64,000 nucleotides of DNA, from contig DASUTC010000279.1 of assembly GCA_036374795.1 (NCBI GenBank), positions 1 to 64,000 on the forward strand, read 5' to 3'. Below the pieces are notes generated by a model, which was not told where the DNA came from, searched no databases, and saw only the letters and a program-made list of their open reading frames with translations. The translations under genes and the position numbers were made by a program. Shown here one piece after another: positions 1 through 8,342 of this stretch. Source of the DNA: Herpetosiphonaceae bacterium. Its GTDB lineage: Bacteria > Chloroflexota > Chloroflexia > Chloroflexales > Kallotenuaceae. Position 1 is the stretch's first letter. Every line of letters starts with the position of its first letter.

Positions 1-258
1 GCCACGCCGTTCCTGATCCTCGACGATTTCGGCGCACAGTCGTCGACATCCTGGGCCAAAGAGAAGCTCTACCAGATCTTGAACTACCGCTATAACGCGC
101 AGCTTCCAACGGTGATCACGACGAACCAGACCTTAGAAGAGATCGATCCGCCGCTTCAGTCGCGCATGAGCGATCAAGAATACTGTGGTGTGCTGGCCGT
201 GTTAGCGCCCGACTACCGCAAAACGCGGGGCGGGCTGTGGAAGCTTAGGGGTCGTTAA
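1..258 (+). CDS. DnaC/IstB-like ATP-binding protein, 3' end only
   Basis: Open from the first base of the window, so the N-terminus and Walker A lie outside; 85 codons remain. The start of the visible part reads [10 protein letters not shown], a Walker B strand of the DnaC/IstB AAA+ type. It is followed by [10 protein letters not shown] and VITTNQ (sensor I-like) and an Arg-containing RMSDQ segment. Family members load replicative helicase (DnaC) or assist IS21 transposition (IstB). No IstA or helicase partner is visible, so the role stays open. It converges on the sigma factor gene and the two share a terminator region. Confidence 0.7.
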   Translation, partial: ATPFLILDDFGAQSSTSWAKEKLYQILNYRYNAQLPTVITTNQTLEEIDPPLQSRMSDQEYCGVLAVLAPDYRKTRGGLWKLRGR

Positions 259-289
259 AAAAAGAAGGGGCAGGCGGTGTGCCTGCCCC
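257..289 (-). terminator. Rho-independent terminator of the sigma factor gene
   Basis: A perfect 9-bp stem GGGGCAGGC/GCCTGCCCC with a 5-nt loop is followed on the minus strand by TTCTTTTTTT. It lies between convergent genes and serves the minus-strand sigma gene. Confidence 0.85.
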
Positions 290-301
290 GGTGCGTTATG
301 G

Positions 302-1321
302 CTACTCAAGGTAGCCCTGGAGCCGTCGTCCAACCTCCGGCGCGCGTAGCCGCCGCATCGCCTCCGCCTCGATCTGGCGCGTCCGCTCCCGCGTGATGCC
401 AAACGCCGCGCCCACCTCTTCCAGCGTCCGCCGCTTGCCGTCCTCCAGGCCATAGCGCAGCGCGAGCACCCGCCGCTCGCGCTCAGGCAGCTCGCCGAGT
501 GCCGCGTGAATATCGTGGTAGAGCAAGTTCTGCGTCGCAACCTCCATCGGCCCATCTTCGCGCTCGTCGGAGAGCATCTCGCCGATAAAGGTGTCGCCGT
601 CGGGGCCGACCGGCTGCTCAAGCGAGACTGGCGTAATCGTCGCGGTCAGCAGCCGCTTGACCTTGCGCACGCTGATACCAAGCGCATCGGCCAGCTCCTC
701 GTGCGTCGGCGGTCGTTCGAGAGCCTGCTCTAGCTGGTGCATCGTGCGTCGAACCTGCACAATCATCTCGCCCAGGTGGACCGGCAGCCGGATCAGCCGT
801 CCATGCTCGGCCAGCGAGCGGCTAACTGCCTGACGAATCCACCACGTGGCGTAGGTTGAAAAGCGGTTTCCCTTGCGCCAGTCGAACTTCTCGACGGCGC
901 GCATCAAGCCAAGATTACCCTCTTGCACCAGATCCAGAAACGAGAGCTGGTGCCCAATGTATTTTTTGGCGACGCTCACGACGAGCCGCAGGTTTGCCTG
1001 GATCAACTCCTGGCGAGCCAGCGCTCCATCAGCGATCAGCTCGTCCAGCCCTGTGCGATCCAGCCCCGGCACGCCCTCTTCGAGCTGAAGACGCGCGGCC
1101 TTGCCACGTTCTATCCGCTGCGCGAGTGTGACTTCCTGCTCTGCTGTTAACAGCGAAACCTGACCAATCTCTCGGAGGTAGAGCTGGATCGGATCTTCCG
1201 CGCGTCCAGCCTCTTCCTCCTCGGCATCTGTCTCAAGCGCTGGCTCGTCCCAGCTAGTGCCTATGCCAGGCCCTTGATTCACCATCAGCTCCGCGCCGTC
1301 AGCAGCAATATCAGCATGCAT
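302..1321 (-). CDS. RNA polymerase sigma factor, sigma-70 RpoD/SigA-like
   Basis: 339 aa. After about 40 acidic residues, region 1.2 begins at DPIQLYLREIG. Region 2 contains NLRLVVSVAKKY and the core-binding/-10 part FSTYATWWIRQAV. Region 3 follows, and region 4.2 ends with an HTH around GITRERTRQIEAEAMRRLR. No region 1.1 is present, and the length fits group 2 (non-essential) sigma factors better than a full housekeeping RpoD; this assignment is inference. The ATG at 1321 is preceded by AAGGTGGGTG. A second ATG thirteen codons in is possible. It would direct RNA polymerase to housekeeping-like -10/-35 promoters such as those seen in this window. Confidence 0.9.
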   Translation of the reverse strand: MHADIAADGAELMVNQGPGIGTSWDEPALETDAEEEEAGRAEDPIQLYLREIGQVSLLTAEQEVTLAQRIERGKAARLQLEEGVPGLDRTGLDELIADGALARQELIQANLRLVVSVAKKYIGHQLSFLDLVQEGNLGLMRAVEKFDWRKGNRFSTYATWWIRQAVSRSLAEHGRLIRLPVHLGEMIVQVRRTMHQLEQALERPPTHEELADALGISVRKVKRLLTATITPVSLEQPVGPDGDTFIGEMLSDEREDGPMEVATQNLLYHDIHAALGELPERERRVLALRYGLEDGKRRTLEEVGAAFGITRERTRQIEAEAMRRLRAPEVGRRLQGYLE

Positions 1322-1408
1322 ACTTCACCCACCTTATCCACTGCCACACGTACGGGGCTTTGGGCAATGGTTTACAAAACTACCCAACTCAAACACAACG
1401 CACGTACT

Positions 1409-1424
1409 TTTCTATACGTAGAAA
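1409..1424. promoter_or_regulatory. 16-bp palindrome upstream of the sigma gene
   Basis: Arms TTTCTA and TAGAAA flank a 4-nt centre, about 90 bp upstream of the sigma factor start in an otherwise empty spacer. This could be an operator; no regulator is identified. Confidence 0.3.
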
Positions 1425-1497
1425 TCGGATAAAAAGATTGGTCACGCCAAGCGTACGTTGCTCGGCGCCGCGCGACCGCCCGCTCCTCTACCTCGCG

Positions 1498-2238
1498 TTA
1501 CTGCAATCCTCCTCCTAATCCCTCGTCGGTATTCCACGCCAGTGCATCGATGATGTTGCCCGTCAGACCACGCGGCGGCTGTGTCGCCAGAGCGACCGCA
1601 GCGGGCGTAATCACCGCCGGATCGAGCAGATCCTGGCTCCACTCTGGCACCGCATCGCGGACCATCGTCGTATCGGCAAAGCCGCCGGGATGCAGGCCGT
1701 TGACGTTAATGCTGTAACGACGCAGCTCTTTGCCCAGCGCTTGCGTCAGCCCCACGACGCCGAACTTGGCAGCGCTGTAGGCGCTAAAGCCCGGCACAGT
1801 GATCTTTTCGAGCGGCGCGACCAGATTGATGATATTGCCCCGGCTCGCCGCGATCATCGTCGGCAGCACCGCCTGTGTCACCAGGAACGTGCCTTTGAGC
1901 AGCGTATCGACTACCGCGTCCCAATCTGTAGGCTCGATCGCGACGAAGGGACGGCGCAGCGCGACGCCCGCGCTGTTGACCAGCACATCGATCCGCGACC
2001 ACGCGCTGAGCGTCTGCGCTACCAGCGCCGAAACCTGCGTGGGCTCGCGTACATCGCACGCGACGACAAGCGCCTCGCGGCCAAGCCCCTCGATCTGCGC
2101 AGCAACCTCGTCGAGCGCCTTGCCATTACGCGATACCAGCACCAGCGCCGCGCCTTCCTCTGCCAGCGCCAGCGCAATCGTCCGTCCAAGACCTCGGCTG
2201 GCTCCCGTGACGATGGCAACGTGCCCTTCAAGATCCAT
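1498..2238 (-). CDS. SDR-family oxidoreductase-like protein lacking the catalytic Ser
   Basis: 246 aa Rossmann-fold short-chain dehydrogenase/reductase. The nucleotide-binding motif TGASRGLG is at 11-18, CDV at about 61-63, NSAG (NNAG motif) at 88-91 and YSAAK at 154-158. In classical SDRs the catalytic Ser lies 13 residues before the Tyr; here that position is Ala141 (NLVAPLEK). Either the enzyme uses another residue or it is not a normal dehydrogenase. The substrate cannot be told. A GAGG ribosome binding site lies 7 nt before the ATG. The gene is monocistronic by its spacing. Confidence 0.85.
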   Translation of the reverse strand: MDLEGHVAIVTGASRGLGRTIALALAEEGAALVLVSRNGKALDEVAAQIEGLGREALVVACDVREPTQVSALVAQTLSAWSRIDVLVNSAGVALRRPFVAIEPTDWDAVVDTLLKGTFLVTQAVLPTMIAASRGNIINLVAPLEKITVPGFSAYSAAKFGVVGLTQALGKELRRYSINVNGLHPGGFADTTMVRDAVPEWSQDLLDPAVITPAAVALATQPPRGLTGNIIDALAWNTDEGLGGGLQ

Positions 2239-2253
2239 GATGCGCCTCGCCTC

Positions 2254-2272
2254 GAACAGGTGACATGTTCAC
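2254..2272. promoter_or_regulatory. Inverted repeat upstream of the SDR gene
   Basis: GAACA-N7-TGTTC (2254-2270) overlaps GTGA-N5-TCAC (2260-2272), about 16-34 bp upstream of the start codon. It is operator-like, but no regulator can be named. Confidence 0.25.
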
Positions 2273-2467
2273 TTGCGTACCTGCTGTTCCAACTCACCGG
2301 TTGCCGCAGCAGCGACGCCTGTCTGGTCGTAATCAACTAGCCGAGAAGCATATACCGATGTATCGACACAGCCGGAGTCTGATCGGTGAGTGCTTGGCAC
2401 TTAGCACGGCGTATGCCAGCGCTCCCTATCGCTTCCCGTTTCCTCGCTGCGTACTCGCCCGATCTAT

Positions 2468-3439
2468 CTATCGACGCCCATCCGCCTGCGGCACCTCGAT
2501 CGGGTGTTGCTTAGGGATCACAACAACTTGACGCCAGAAACGCCTGTTCTGTTGCAGCAGCGGCAGCAGCAGGAGGCCCTCCACCACGAGCAGCGCCACC
2601 GCGACGCCAATCAGCACGGCGGGCAGATCCATGCCTGTCAGACGTAGCTCAGGGATCAGCGCCAGCAGCATGGCCCAGCCCAGGAAATAGCCGTGCATCG
2701 CCCAGCGCGTCAGCGTCGGGATCAGGTCGATGCCAGGACGCACGCGCACGCCCTGTCGCCAGATCGCCAGCCCGACGATTGCCGCGAAGACAGCCAGGGC
2801 ACCCGCGAAGATCGACAGGCCGCCGCCAGCAGGTATGCCCGCCGGGTAGAGCACTGCCGCCAGTGCTTTGAAAAGCCAGATGCCCAGCAGCAGGCCGATA
2901 AACGCGGCGATCGGCGCGGCAAGCTGCAAGGCTGCCCGCAGCCCGCCCACCCGTGTGTGCCGCCGAATCCAGCGGGCGTATGCCGAGAAAGAGAGCGCCA
3001 CGAACAGCCAGGCAAAGAAGTTATCCGCCGGAACGCCGAAGTAGCCCGCCGATAGCGGAATGGTCCAGCTCCACAGTTGCAGCCGGATCGCAATCGCGTC
3101 GAAGGCCAGATCGAGAATGATCGCCCACAGCGCGTCGGCGAACGGCGCGGCCCACACCGGCAGACCAAGCTGATCGCTGTAGGCCATCGCGCCATAGATA
3201 ATCAAGCCCCAGCACAGCCCGATGATGATCGGCACCGGACCGATCGCCACCCAAAAACCCGGCGAGTAGCTGTAGGTCTTGAAGATCACAATATCGCCCC
3301 ACTCCAGCAAGATGCCGTAGATCGCGGCGCTGATCAGCTCAAAAACCGCGATTCGCCCCCGCCGCCGCGCGTGCCAGATCGTTAGCCCAAAGAGCGCTAA
3401 CGTCGAAACTTCAAGAAAGAGATATGCCACACTCGACAT
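2468..3439 (-). CDS. Carotenoid-biosynthesis-like (DUF422/CruF-type) membrane protein
   Basis: 323 aa polytopic membrane protein with about eight hydrophobic segments. The N-terminal half has GILLEWGDI and SPGFWVAIGPVPIIIG, and the middle has YFGVPADNFFAWLF. These resemble the conserved segments of the carotenoid 1,2-hydratase-like family (CruF; Pfam Caroten_synth), where YFGVPxxNFxxW is the signature. The C-terminal third is an extra set of membrane segments. The start is taken at the ATG at 3439, with AAAGGA 8 nt upstream. An earlier ATG at 3466 has its AAGG only 3 nt away. No other carotenoid genes are nearby, so function is inferred from similarity alone. Confidence 0.55.
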   Translation of the reverse strand: MSSVAYLFLEVSTLALFGLTIWHARRRGRIAVFELISAAIYGILLEWGDIVIFKTYSYSPGFWVAIGPVPIIIGLCWGLIIYGAMAYSDQLGLPVWAAPFADALWAIILDLAFDAIAIRLQLWSWTIPLSAGYFGVPADNFFAWLFVALSFSAYARWIRRHTRVGGLRAALQLAAPIAAFIGLLLGIWLFKALAAVLYPAGIPAGGGLSIFAGALAVFAAIVGLAIWRQGVRVRPGIDLIPTLTRWAMHGYFLGWAMLLALIPELRLTGMDLPAVLIGVAVALLVVEGLLLLPLLQQNRRFWRQVVVIPKQHPIEVPQADGRR

Positions 3440-3630
3440 CTTGAACATCCTTTGCACAAGTAGCATACACCTTTTGCAAAGTGTTTGTCAATATCCTTAA
3501 TATATTGTGATGCTTATCACAACTTTAGTGTACGCGATGTGTCTATCGGGTGCTAGCAGTAGAGCAAGGATGGTAGAGCACGAGGGTCATACGCAGGCGG
3601 TACCAGGAAAGATCTCAGCGCGGATCATAC

Positions 3631-3656
3631 TAAAAAGAGCAGGTATCACCCTGCTC
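3631..3656 (-). terminator. Rho-independent terminator of tsaD
   Basis: The 7-bp stem GAGCAGG/CCTGCTC with a 6-nt loop is followed on the minus strand by TTTTTAG. It lies 39 bp downstream of tsaD. Confidence 0.75.
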
Positions 3657-3694
3657 CTTCATGCCGATCGCGCAGCCTGGTGATCGCTCTAACG

Positions 3695-4771
3695 TCAACT
3701 AATGAGCTTGAGATTTGGCTTGACGCCTAGCGCCCAGTTGCGCTGCACTCCCTGCTCGAAGCGGAAATAGGCCGCGGCACCGACCATCGCGGCGTTGTCG
3801 GTACACAGCCATATCGGCGGGTACTGGACCGGCACCGGCGACCGCGCGATCAGGGTGTCGCGCAGGCAGGTATTGGCTGCCACGCCGCCCGCCAGCAAGA
3901 TCATCCGCGCGTCGAAGCGCTGTGCGGCCTGAGCTGCTTTTGTCACCAGCACATCCACGATCGACTCTTGGAACGCGGCGGCTAGCTGCCGCACAAAATC
4001 GGGATCGGCCTCGGCGAGATTCACGTCGCCGCCCTGTTTGGCGCGCTGAACCTCGTGCAAGACATGCGTTTTTACGCCGCTAAACGAAAAATCATAGCTG
4101 TCGCCGAGCCAGGCGCGCGGCACTTTGACCGCGCTCGCATCCACACCTGCCGCGATCTTTTGGATCTGTGGGCCGCCGGGATAGCCCAGGCCCATAATCC
4201 GGGCTGCCTTATCGAACGCCTCACCCGCAGCATCGTCGCGGGTCTGGCCCAAGAGCTGGTAATCGCCGTGGCCGCGCAGCAGCACCAGCGCAGTATGGCC
4301 GCCCGACACGATCAGACAGACCAGCGGAAACGGCGGCGGCGGCGCTATGTCGGCCACGCTCGCGACGTTGCCGAGCACCTGCGGATGAAGCCAGTTGGCA
4401 TAGATGTGCGCCTCAAGATGATTCACCCCGACCAGCGGCTTGGCCTGCGCCCAGGCCAGGCCCTTCGCGGCGTTCACGCCGGCCAGCAGCGCGCCGGGGA
4501 GTCCCGGCCCGTAGGTACAGGCAATCGCATCGATCTCGGCCCAGCCAAGCGGCAACGGCGCGAGCGCCTCGCTGAGCACCGGCGCGAGGCTGGTGATATG
4601 CTCGCGGGATGCCAGCTCCGGCACGACGCCGCCGTAGCGCTCGTGCAGATGCATCTGCGACGCGACGACATTCGACACGACCAGCCGCCCGTCGCGAATG
4701 ATCGCCGCTGCCGTCTCGTCGCACGATGTTTCGAGCGCCAGAATTGTAAAGCCAGGTTTGAGTTCTACCAT
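3695..4771 (-). CDS. tsaD: tRNA N6-adenosine threonylcarbamoyltransferase TsaD
   Basis: 358 aa. Transfers the threonylcarbamoyl group to A37 of ANN-decoding tRNAs, working with TsaB, TsaE and TsaC. Visible family motifs: LALETSCDET near the N-terminus, the metal ligands in NHLEAH (His118, His122), SGGHT at 156-160, GEAFDKAAR, LAGGVAANTCLR and TDNAAMVGAAAY. The start is placed at the ATG at 4771 (MVELKPGF) because homologues begin there. The upstream in-frame extension has no family similarity. A TACAAT box ends only 6 nt before this ATG, so the transcript may be leaderless. No tsaB or rimI is adjacent. Confidence 0.95.
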   Translation of the reverse strand: MVELKPGFTILALETSCDETAAAIIRDGRLVVSNVVASQMHLHERYGGVVPELASREHITSLAPVLSEALAPLPLGWAEIDAIACTYGPGLPGALLAGVNAAKGLAWAQAKPLVGVNHLEAHIYANWLHPQVLGNVASVADIAPPPPFPLVCLIVSGGHTALVLLRGHGDYQLLGQTRDDAAGEAFDKAARIMGLGYPGGPQIQKIAAGVDASAVKVPRAWLGDSYDFSFSGVKTHVLHEVQRAKQGGDVNLAEADPDFVRQLAAAFQESIVDVLVTKAAQAAQRFDARMILLAGGVAANTCLRDTLIARSPVPVQYPPIWLCTDNAAMVGAAAYFRFEQGVQRNWALGVKPNLKLIS

Positions 4772-4777
4772 AGCTCT

Positions 4778-4786
4778 ATTGTAGCA
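4778..4786 (-). promoter_or_regulatory. Extended -10 box of tsaD, possibly leaderless
   Basis: On the minus strand TGC-TACAAT ends 6 nt before the tsaD ATG, which would put transcription initiation at or next to the start codon. Confidence 0.45.
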
Positions 4787-4835
4787 AAGCCGCCGCCCTC
4801 GTGTGGACAATCGGGCTCCTGCTGACGGAAACAAC

Positions 4836-4860
4836 AGGGGCGACCTGTTCGATCGCCCCT
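4836..4860 (-). terminator. Probable terminator
   Basis: The 8-bp stem AGGGGCGA/TCGCCCCT with a 9-nt loop is followed on the minus strand by GTTGTTT. It sits downstream of the four-helix protein gene. Confidence 0.5.
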
Positions 4861-4885
4861 GGTCAGTCGGCGGTCGATCGTGGAT

Positions 4886-5554
4886 CTAGCGCCCAACCTC
4901 GCGCGATGCCATCGACTCTTGCGATTCCTGATACGCTAGATCAGCGCGCGGCGACGTGCGGCCCTGCTTATTGCGCCCGCCGCGCCCGAAGACAAAGCCC
5001 AGGCCAACCAGCGCCGCCTCCAACACCCAGAAGGCCGGTTTCGGATAGCGCAGCCATTGCGGCGCGAAGAACTCGGCGCTGGTGCCGACGTAGGTGCCGC
5101 GCAGCGCGATCTGCTCGCTCAGATCGCGAATATGATCGATGTGCGCGTGATTGTACGACTCGATCAGGCTACGGCTTTTGCCGCTCAGATCGGCCTCCTC
5201 CAGCGCCTCGCGACACATCGCAACGCCGTTCTCCTCGCCCTGGCGCATAGCGATCAGCAGATCGCGGATCGAGCCTGCGCCTTGAATCCGTGTGATCGTC
5301 CGTGTGGCCTGTTCCATCACACCCGTGCGATCCTCAGGATCGCGGCCCAGCTTTTTGACGCGCTTCTTGAAGTCGTCCGCAAAATCGAGATGATTCGAGC
5401 GCAGCTTGCCGAAGAGCTTGAACACATCGCCCTCGTCAACCCGATTCATCGCGGCATCGTAGGACTCCGACGCCGCCAGCGTCGAGGCATAAAAACCGGC
5501 CATAAGTAACGCCTCAGCCGCCTCGCTGTCTTTGCTTCGTCCAAACCAAGCCAT
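4886..5554 (-). CDS. Four-helix-bundle (DUF2383/ferritin-like) protein with C-terminal membrane helix
   Basis: 222 aa. The protein is mainly long amphipathic helices, for example AEALLMAGFYASTLAASE and HLDFADDFKKRVKKLG. The pattern is that of a stress-type four-helix bundle such as the DUF2383/PA2169 family, but no complete di-iron ExxH pair is obvious. A hydrophobic segment near residue 180 (PAFWVLEAALVGLGFVFG) would anchor it, leaving a short charged tail. The start at 5554 has AGGAGG 7 nt upstream; the ATG two codons earlier abuts the ribosome binding site. The biological role is unknown. It is divergent from dnaN. Confidence 0.55.
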   Translation of the reverse strand: MAWFGRSKDSEAAEALLMAGFYASTLAASESYDAAMNRVDEGDVFKLFGKLRSNHLDFADDFKKRVKKLGRDPEDRTGVMEQATRTITRIQGAGSIRDLLIAMRQGEENGVAMCREALEEADLSGKSRSLIESYNHAHIDHIRDLSEQIALRGTYVGTSAEFFAPQWLRYPKPAFWVLEAALVGLGFVFGRGGRNKQGRTSPRADLAYQESQESMASREVGR

Positions 5555-5621
5555 AAACATCCTCCTTGTTCCGATCATGCAGAGGGCAGGGGGTCGCATA
5601 AGCACGCCAGCAAACACCATG

Positions 5622-5650
5622 CCGACAACCCTAAATCGCTATGCTATAAT
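5622..5650 (+). promoter_or_regulatory. dnaN promoter
   Basis: CCGACA (5622-5627), a 17-bp spacer and TATAAT (5645-5650) with an extended TGC just upstream. The leader to the dnaN ATG is about 70 nt. Confidence 0.65.
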
Positions 5651-5726
5651 CGTGCAAGAAATGCGACACTTGCACCGTGCGGCGTTGCCGGTGAGCCCAT
5701 ATGAATTTAAGGAGTAGGGAAGCGGC

Positions 5727-6860
5727 ATGAAGGTCTCCTGTTTACAAGAAAATCTTAAGCGCGGCCTATCGATTGTAAGCCACGCTGTGGCCTCGAAAAG
5801 TACGCTGCCGGTGCTCTCGAATATTCTGCTGACCACCGAGGGCGGGCGGCTGCGGCTGCAAGCGACAAACCTTGAGGTCGGCATTACCTGCTGGATCGGC
5901 GCGAAAGTAGAAGATGAGGGAGCCGTCACGATTCCGGCCAAGCTGCTCTCGGATTTCGTCGGCAATCTGCCCAACGACGCCGTTAACCTGGCGCTGGACG
6001 AGCGCACGCAGACTGTGAACCTGCGCTGTGCTCGCTCGGAGGCCAACATCAAGGGCATCGAGGCCGACGAGTTTCCGTCGATTCCCACGGTAGACGCCGA
6101 CGAGCCCACCGTGTCGATCATGCCCGATGTGCTGCGCAAAGCGATCGATCAGGTTGCCTTCGCCGCCGCTACCGACGACACGCGGCCTGTGCTGGCGGGC
6201 GTGTTGCTCAAGCTTCAGGGCAATACGATCACCATGTCGGCGACGGACGGCTTTCGTCTGTCGGTCAAAACGATCGATCTGCCGGAGCCGGTGCGCGTCT
6301 CGCAGGAGGTGATCGTCCCGGCTCGCGCGCTGATCGAGCTGGGCCGAATCGTCGGCGATAGCGACAGCCCGGTCGACATCACGATCACGCCGAACGGCAG
6401 CCAGATCTTGTTCCACACCGAAAACGTCGATCTGGTCAGCCGGTTGATTGACGGCAAGTTCCCCGACTACCAGCGCATCATTCCCAAGCAGTACGCGACG
6501 CGCGCGGTCATGGATCGCGGGACGTTCCTCCAGGCGGCCAGGCAGGCGTCGGTCTTCGCCACGTCGAGCGCCAACATCGCCAAGCTGACGCTTGAGGCTG
6601 GCGCGGAGTGGGGGCCGGGCCGCATGACGCTATCAGCCAACGCGGCGGAAGTCGGCGATAACAAGACCGAGCTTGAGGGCCAGATCACCGGCGAGGGCGG
6701 CCAGATCGCGCTCAATGTCAAGTTCCTTCAGGAGGCGCTCAACGCGATCGATACGCCGCAGGTCGGCTTCGAGATGCAGACCCAGGCCGCGCCCGGCGTG
6801 TTCCGTCCAGTCGGCGACGAAAGCCTGCTGATCATCGTTATGCCGATGACCGTGCGCTAA
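5727..6860 (+). CDS. dnaN: DNA polymerase III beta subunit (sliding clamp)
   Basis: 377 aa, the usual clamp length, with three consecutive clamp folds. It starts MKVSCLQENLKRGLSIVSHAVASK-like (seen in two parts), then STLPVLSNILL. Domain 2 has DDTRPVLAGVLL and SATDGFRLS; domain 3 has GKFPDYQRIIP and the C-terminal ending LLIIVMPMTVR that forms the peptide-binding groove. It tethers the polymerase to DNA. AAGGAG lies 12 nt before the ATG. The gene stands alone, away from dnaA and gyrB, flanked by unrelated genes, and has its own promoter and terminator. Confidence 0.97.
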   Translation: MKVSCLQENLKRGLSIVSHAVASKSTLPVLSNILLTTEGGRLRLQATNLEVGITCWIGAKVEDEGAVTIPAKLLSDFVGNLPNDAVNLALDERTQTVNLRCARSEANIKGIEADEFPSIPTVDADEPTVSIMPDVLRKAIDQVAFAAATDDTRPVLAGVLLKLQGNTITMSATDGFRLSVKTIDLPEPVRVSQEVIVPARALIELGRIVGDSDSPVDITITPNGSQILFHTENVDLVSRLIDGKFPDYQRIIPKQYATRAVMDRGTFLQAARQASVFATSSANIAKLTLEAGAEWGPGRMTLSANAAEVGDNKTELEGQITGEGGQIALNVKFLQEALNAIDTPQVGFEMQTQAAPGVFRPVGDESLLIIVMPMTVR

Positions 6861-6880
6861 AGCGCACCGGCCACCAGATC

Positions 6881-6915
6881 CAAGGAGAGGCATGACTCAG
6901 TCACGCCTCTCCTTG
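6881..6915 (+). terminator. dnaN terminator
   Basis: The 11-bp stem CAAGGAGAGGC/GCCTCTCCTTG is extended by an inner TGACT/AGTCA and followed by CTTTAT. It lies 20 bp after the stop and can also serve the opposing VOC gene. Confidence 0.75.
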
Positions 6916-6976
6916 CTTTATCAACACCCATCGGCGAAACAAGCGCTCGTATTGCTGCGTAAGATTCCGGCAGCTA

Positions 6977-7360
6977 CTAGACCTGATGGAGCTGGATCAG
7001 GTTGCCGCAGGTATCATCGAATATCGCGAAGGTGCCCCAGTCCATAGTTGTCGGCTCCGTACGAAACTCCACACCCAGCTTTTTCAGGCGGTCGTACTCT
7101 TGTCGCACATTATCGACAGAAAAGGACGTTATCGGGATGCCTTGCTCAAAAATAGCCTGCTGGTATGTCCGGGCAGCCGGGTTATTGTTCGGCTCAAGCA
7201 CCAGCTCCATATCGTCCGGCCCTTCGGGCGAGACAACGGTAAGCCATCTGAATTCGCCAGCCGCTACGTCGGTCTTCTTGACAAAGCCCAACACCTCCGT
7301 ATAAAACTTCAGAGCCTTGGCCTGGTCGTCGACAAACACGCTGCTGAGCTTGATCTTCAT
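6977..7360 (-). CDS. VOC-family (glyoxalase/bleomycin-resistance fold) protein
   Basis: 127 aa with paired beta-alpha-beta-beta-beta modules. Visible elements are VFVDDQAKALKFYTEVLGF (module 1) and SFSVDNVRQEYDRLKKLGV, ending FAIFDDTCGNLIQLHQV (module 2). The latter is the classic D..GN.i.L end of VOC proteins with a metal-ligand Glu replaced by Gln (LIQL). Members are small dioxygenases, isomerases or resistance proteins; the substrate is unknown. The start at 7360 is fixed by AAGGAGGA 6 nt upstream; an upstream in-frame extension lacks family similarity. Confidence 0.85.
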   Translation of the reverse strand: MKIKLSSVFVDDQAKALKFYTEVLGFVKKTDVAAGEFRWLTVVSPEGPDDMELVLEPNNNPAARTYQQAIFEQGIPITSFSVDNVRQEYDRLKKLGVEFRTEPTTMDWGTFAIFDDTCGNLIQLHQV

Positions 7361-7565
7361 CGCGCTTCCTCCTTCATGATGGGCTGACGTACCAATGTAG
7401 GTGCTGCGCCCGCGGCCCGCACAGGCAGTATAGGACGTAGCTGTGACACCTACCGTCACTCAGCGGCGATTATTTGCACGCATGTTCCACCGGCGCGGCT
7501 GCCACACGGCGCGACACTGTTCCAGCACGAGATTGTACATCGCCGTACCACTCCGGGCAGCCGAC

Positions 7566-8153
7566 CTAACGAATCCGCTGCAAAATCGTCATGAGCCGCG
7601 CATGGTCGTCGCGCAGCAGCAGGGCAAGCTGGCGGCCCGCATTGACGACGAACTGGTAGCGATCCTCCTGGCACTCCGCGGCGTGCCGCAGCGCCGCCGC
7701 CAATAGCTCGTCGGCGGGCGCATCGTGAGCGGATAGCACCGTCGGCAGAAAATCGAGGCGCGTCATGAACCGGCGTAGCTCGTCGGCGTCGCAGACATGT
7801 ACGCTATAATGGACCGGCGGCGGCAGCGGCGGCAAGTACTGCCGGATCGTCGGCCCATCGCAGAATCCGACGACCAGCGCGCGAAACTCGGTCTGAAGCA
7901 CAACTTCCAGATCGGGATTTTCGGCGTAAATATCGCGATCGTACATGCCCTCACGGCCACGCACCACCGCCCGACCGCCAAGCTCACGGCTGGCGGTATG
8001 AATGTCGTAGACCAGCGCATAGGCCGCGCAGCCATCCTGTCCGTCGGCGCGGACCAGCGCCCCAAACGGCGGCGCGTCCAGCAGGCGATAGGTTCCCGCC
8101 ACGAATGCCGTGCTGTTGGCTTCGATGATTTCACCAATCGGCGTCGAATACAT
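7566..8153 (-). CDS. HAS-barrel-domain-like protein
   Basis: 195 aa. The N-terminus IGEIIEANSTAFVAGTYRLL followed by DAPPFGALVRA resembles the HerA/ATP synthase (HAS) barrel domain, as in stand-alone cyanobacterial and Chloroflexi proteins. The remainder is helical, with HYSVHVCDADELRRFM and a Leu/Ala-rich end. No P-loop is present, so it is not the HerA translocase itself. NurA, the usual HerA partner, is encoded 4.4 kb away on the same strand. A TACAAT box lies about 35 nt before the ATG; the ribosome binding site (GAGAGAAG) is weak. The HAS-barrel call is from motif resemblance only. Confidence 0.5.
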   Translation of the reverse strand: MYSTPIGEIIEANSTAFVAGTYRLLDAPPFGALVRADGQDGCAAYALVYDIHTASRELGGRAVVRGREGMYDRDIYAENPDLEVVLQTEFRALVVGFCDGPTIRQYLPPLPPPVHYSVHVCDADELRRFMTRLDFLPTVLSAHDAPADELLAAALRHAAECQEDRYQFVVNAGRQLALLLRDDHARLMTILQRIR

Positions 8154-8188
8154 GATCTTCTCTCGTGCGATAGTCGATACGCGCCGCT

Positions 8189-8197
8189 ATTGTAGCA
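8189..8197 (-). promoter_or_regulatory. Extended -10 box of the HAS-barrel gene
   Basis: On the minus strand TTTGC-TACAAT-AG is identical over 13 bases to the sequence upstream of tsaD. Confidence 0.45.
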
Positions 8198-8310
8198 AAG
8201 ACCTTCGAGCGGCGTGATTTGCCGCGCCTGGTGTCATCGACCATGTTCAACGCTCAAATCGCGCACGTCCCGATCGCGTCAGGCAATAAGACCGGCACGT
8301 TAAACACGAA

Positions 8311-8337
8311 ACCGGCACGGCTTGAGGCCGTGCCGGT
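8311..8337 (-). terminator. Terminator of the lipoprotein gene
   Basis: The 10-bp stem ACCGGCACGG/CCGTGCCGGT with a short loop ends 6 bp after the lipoprotein stop. The T-tract is weak on both strands (TTCGTGTTT on the minus strand). Confidence 0.5.
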
Positions 8338-8342
8338 CTGTT

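Noticed and set aside
1-258. Idea that the first gene is part of an IS21-type transposon
   Set aside because: No IstA transposase, terminal inverted repeats or target duplication are visible; a DnaC-type helicase loader is equally likely.
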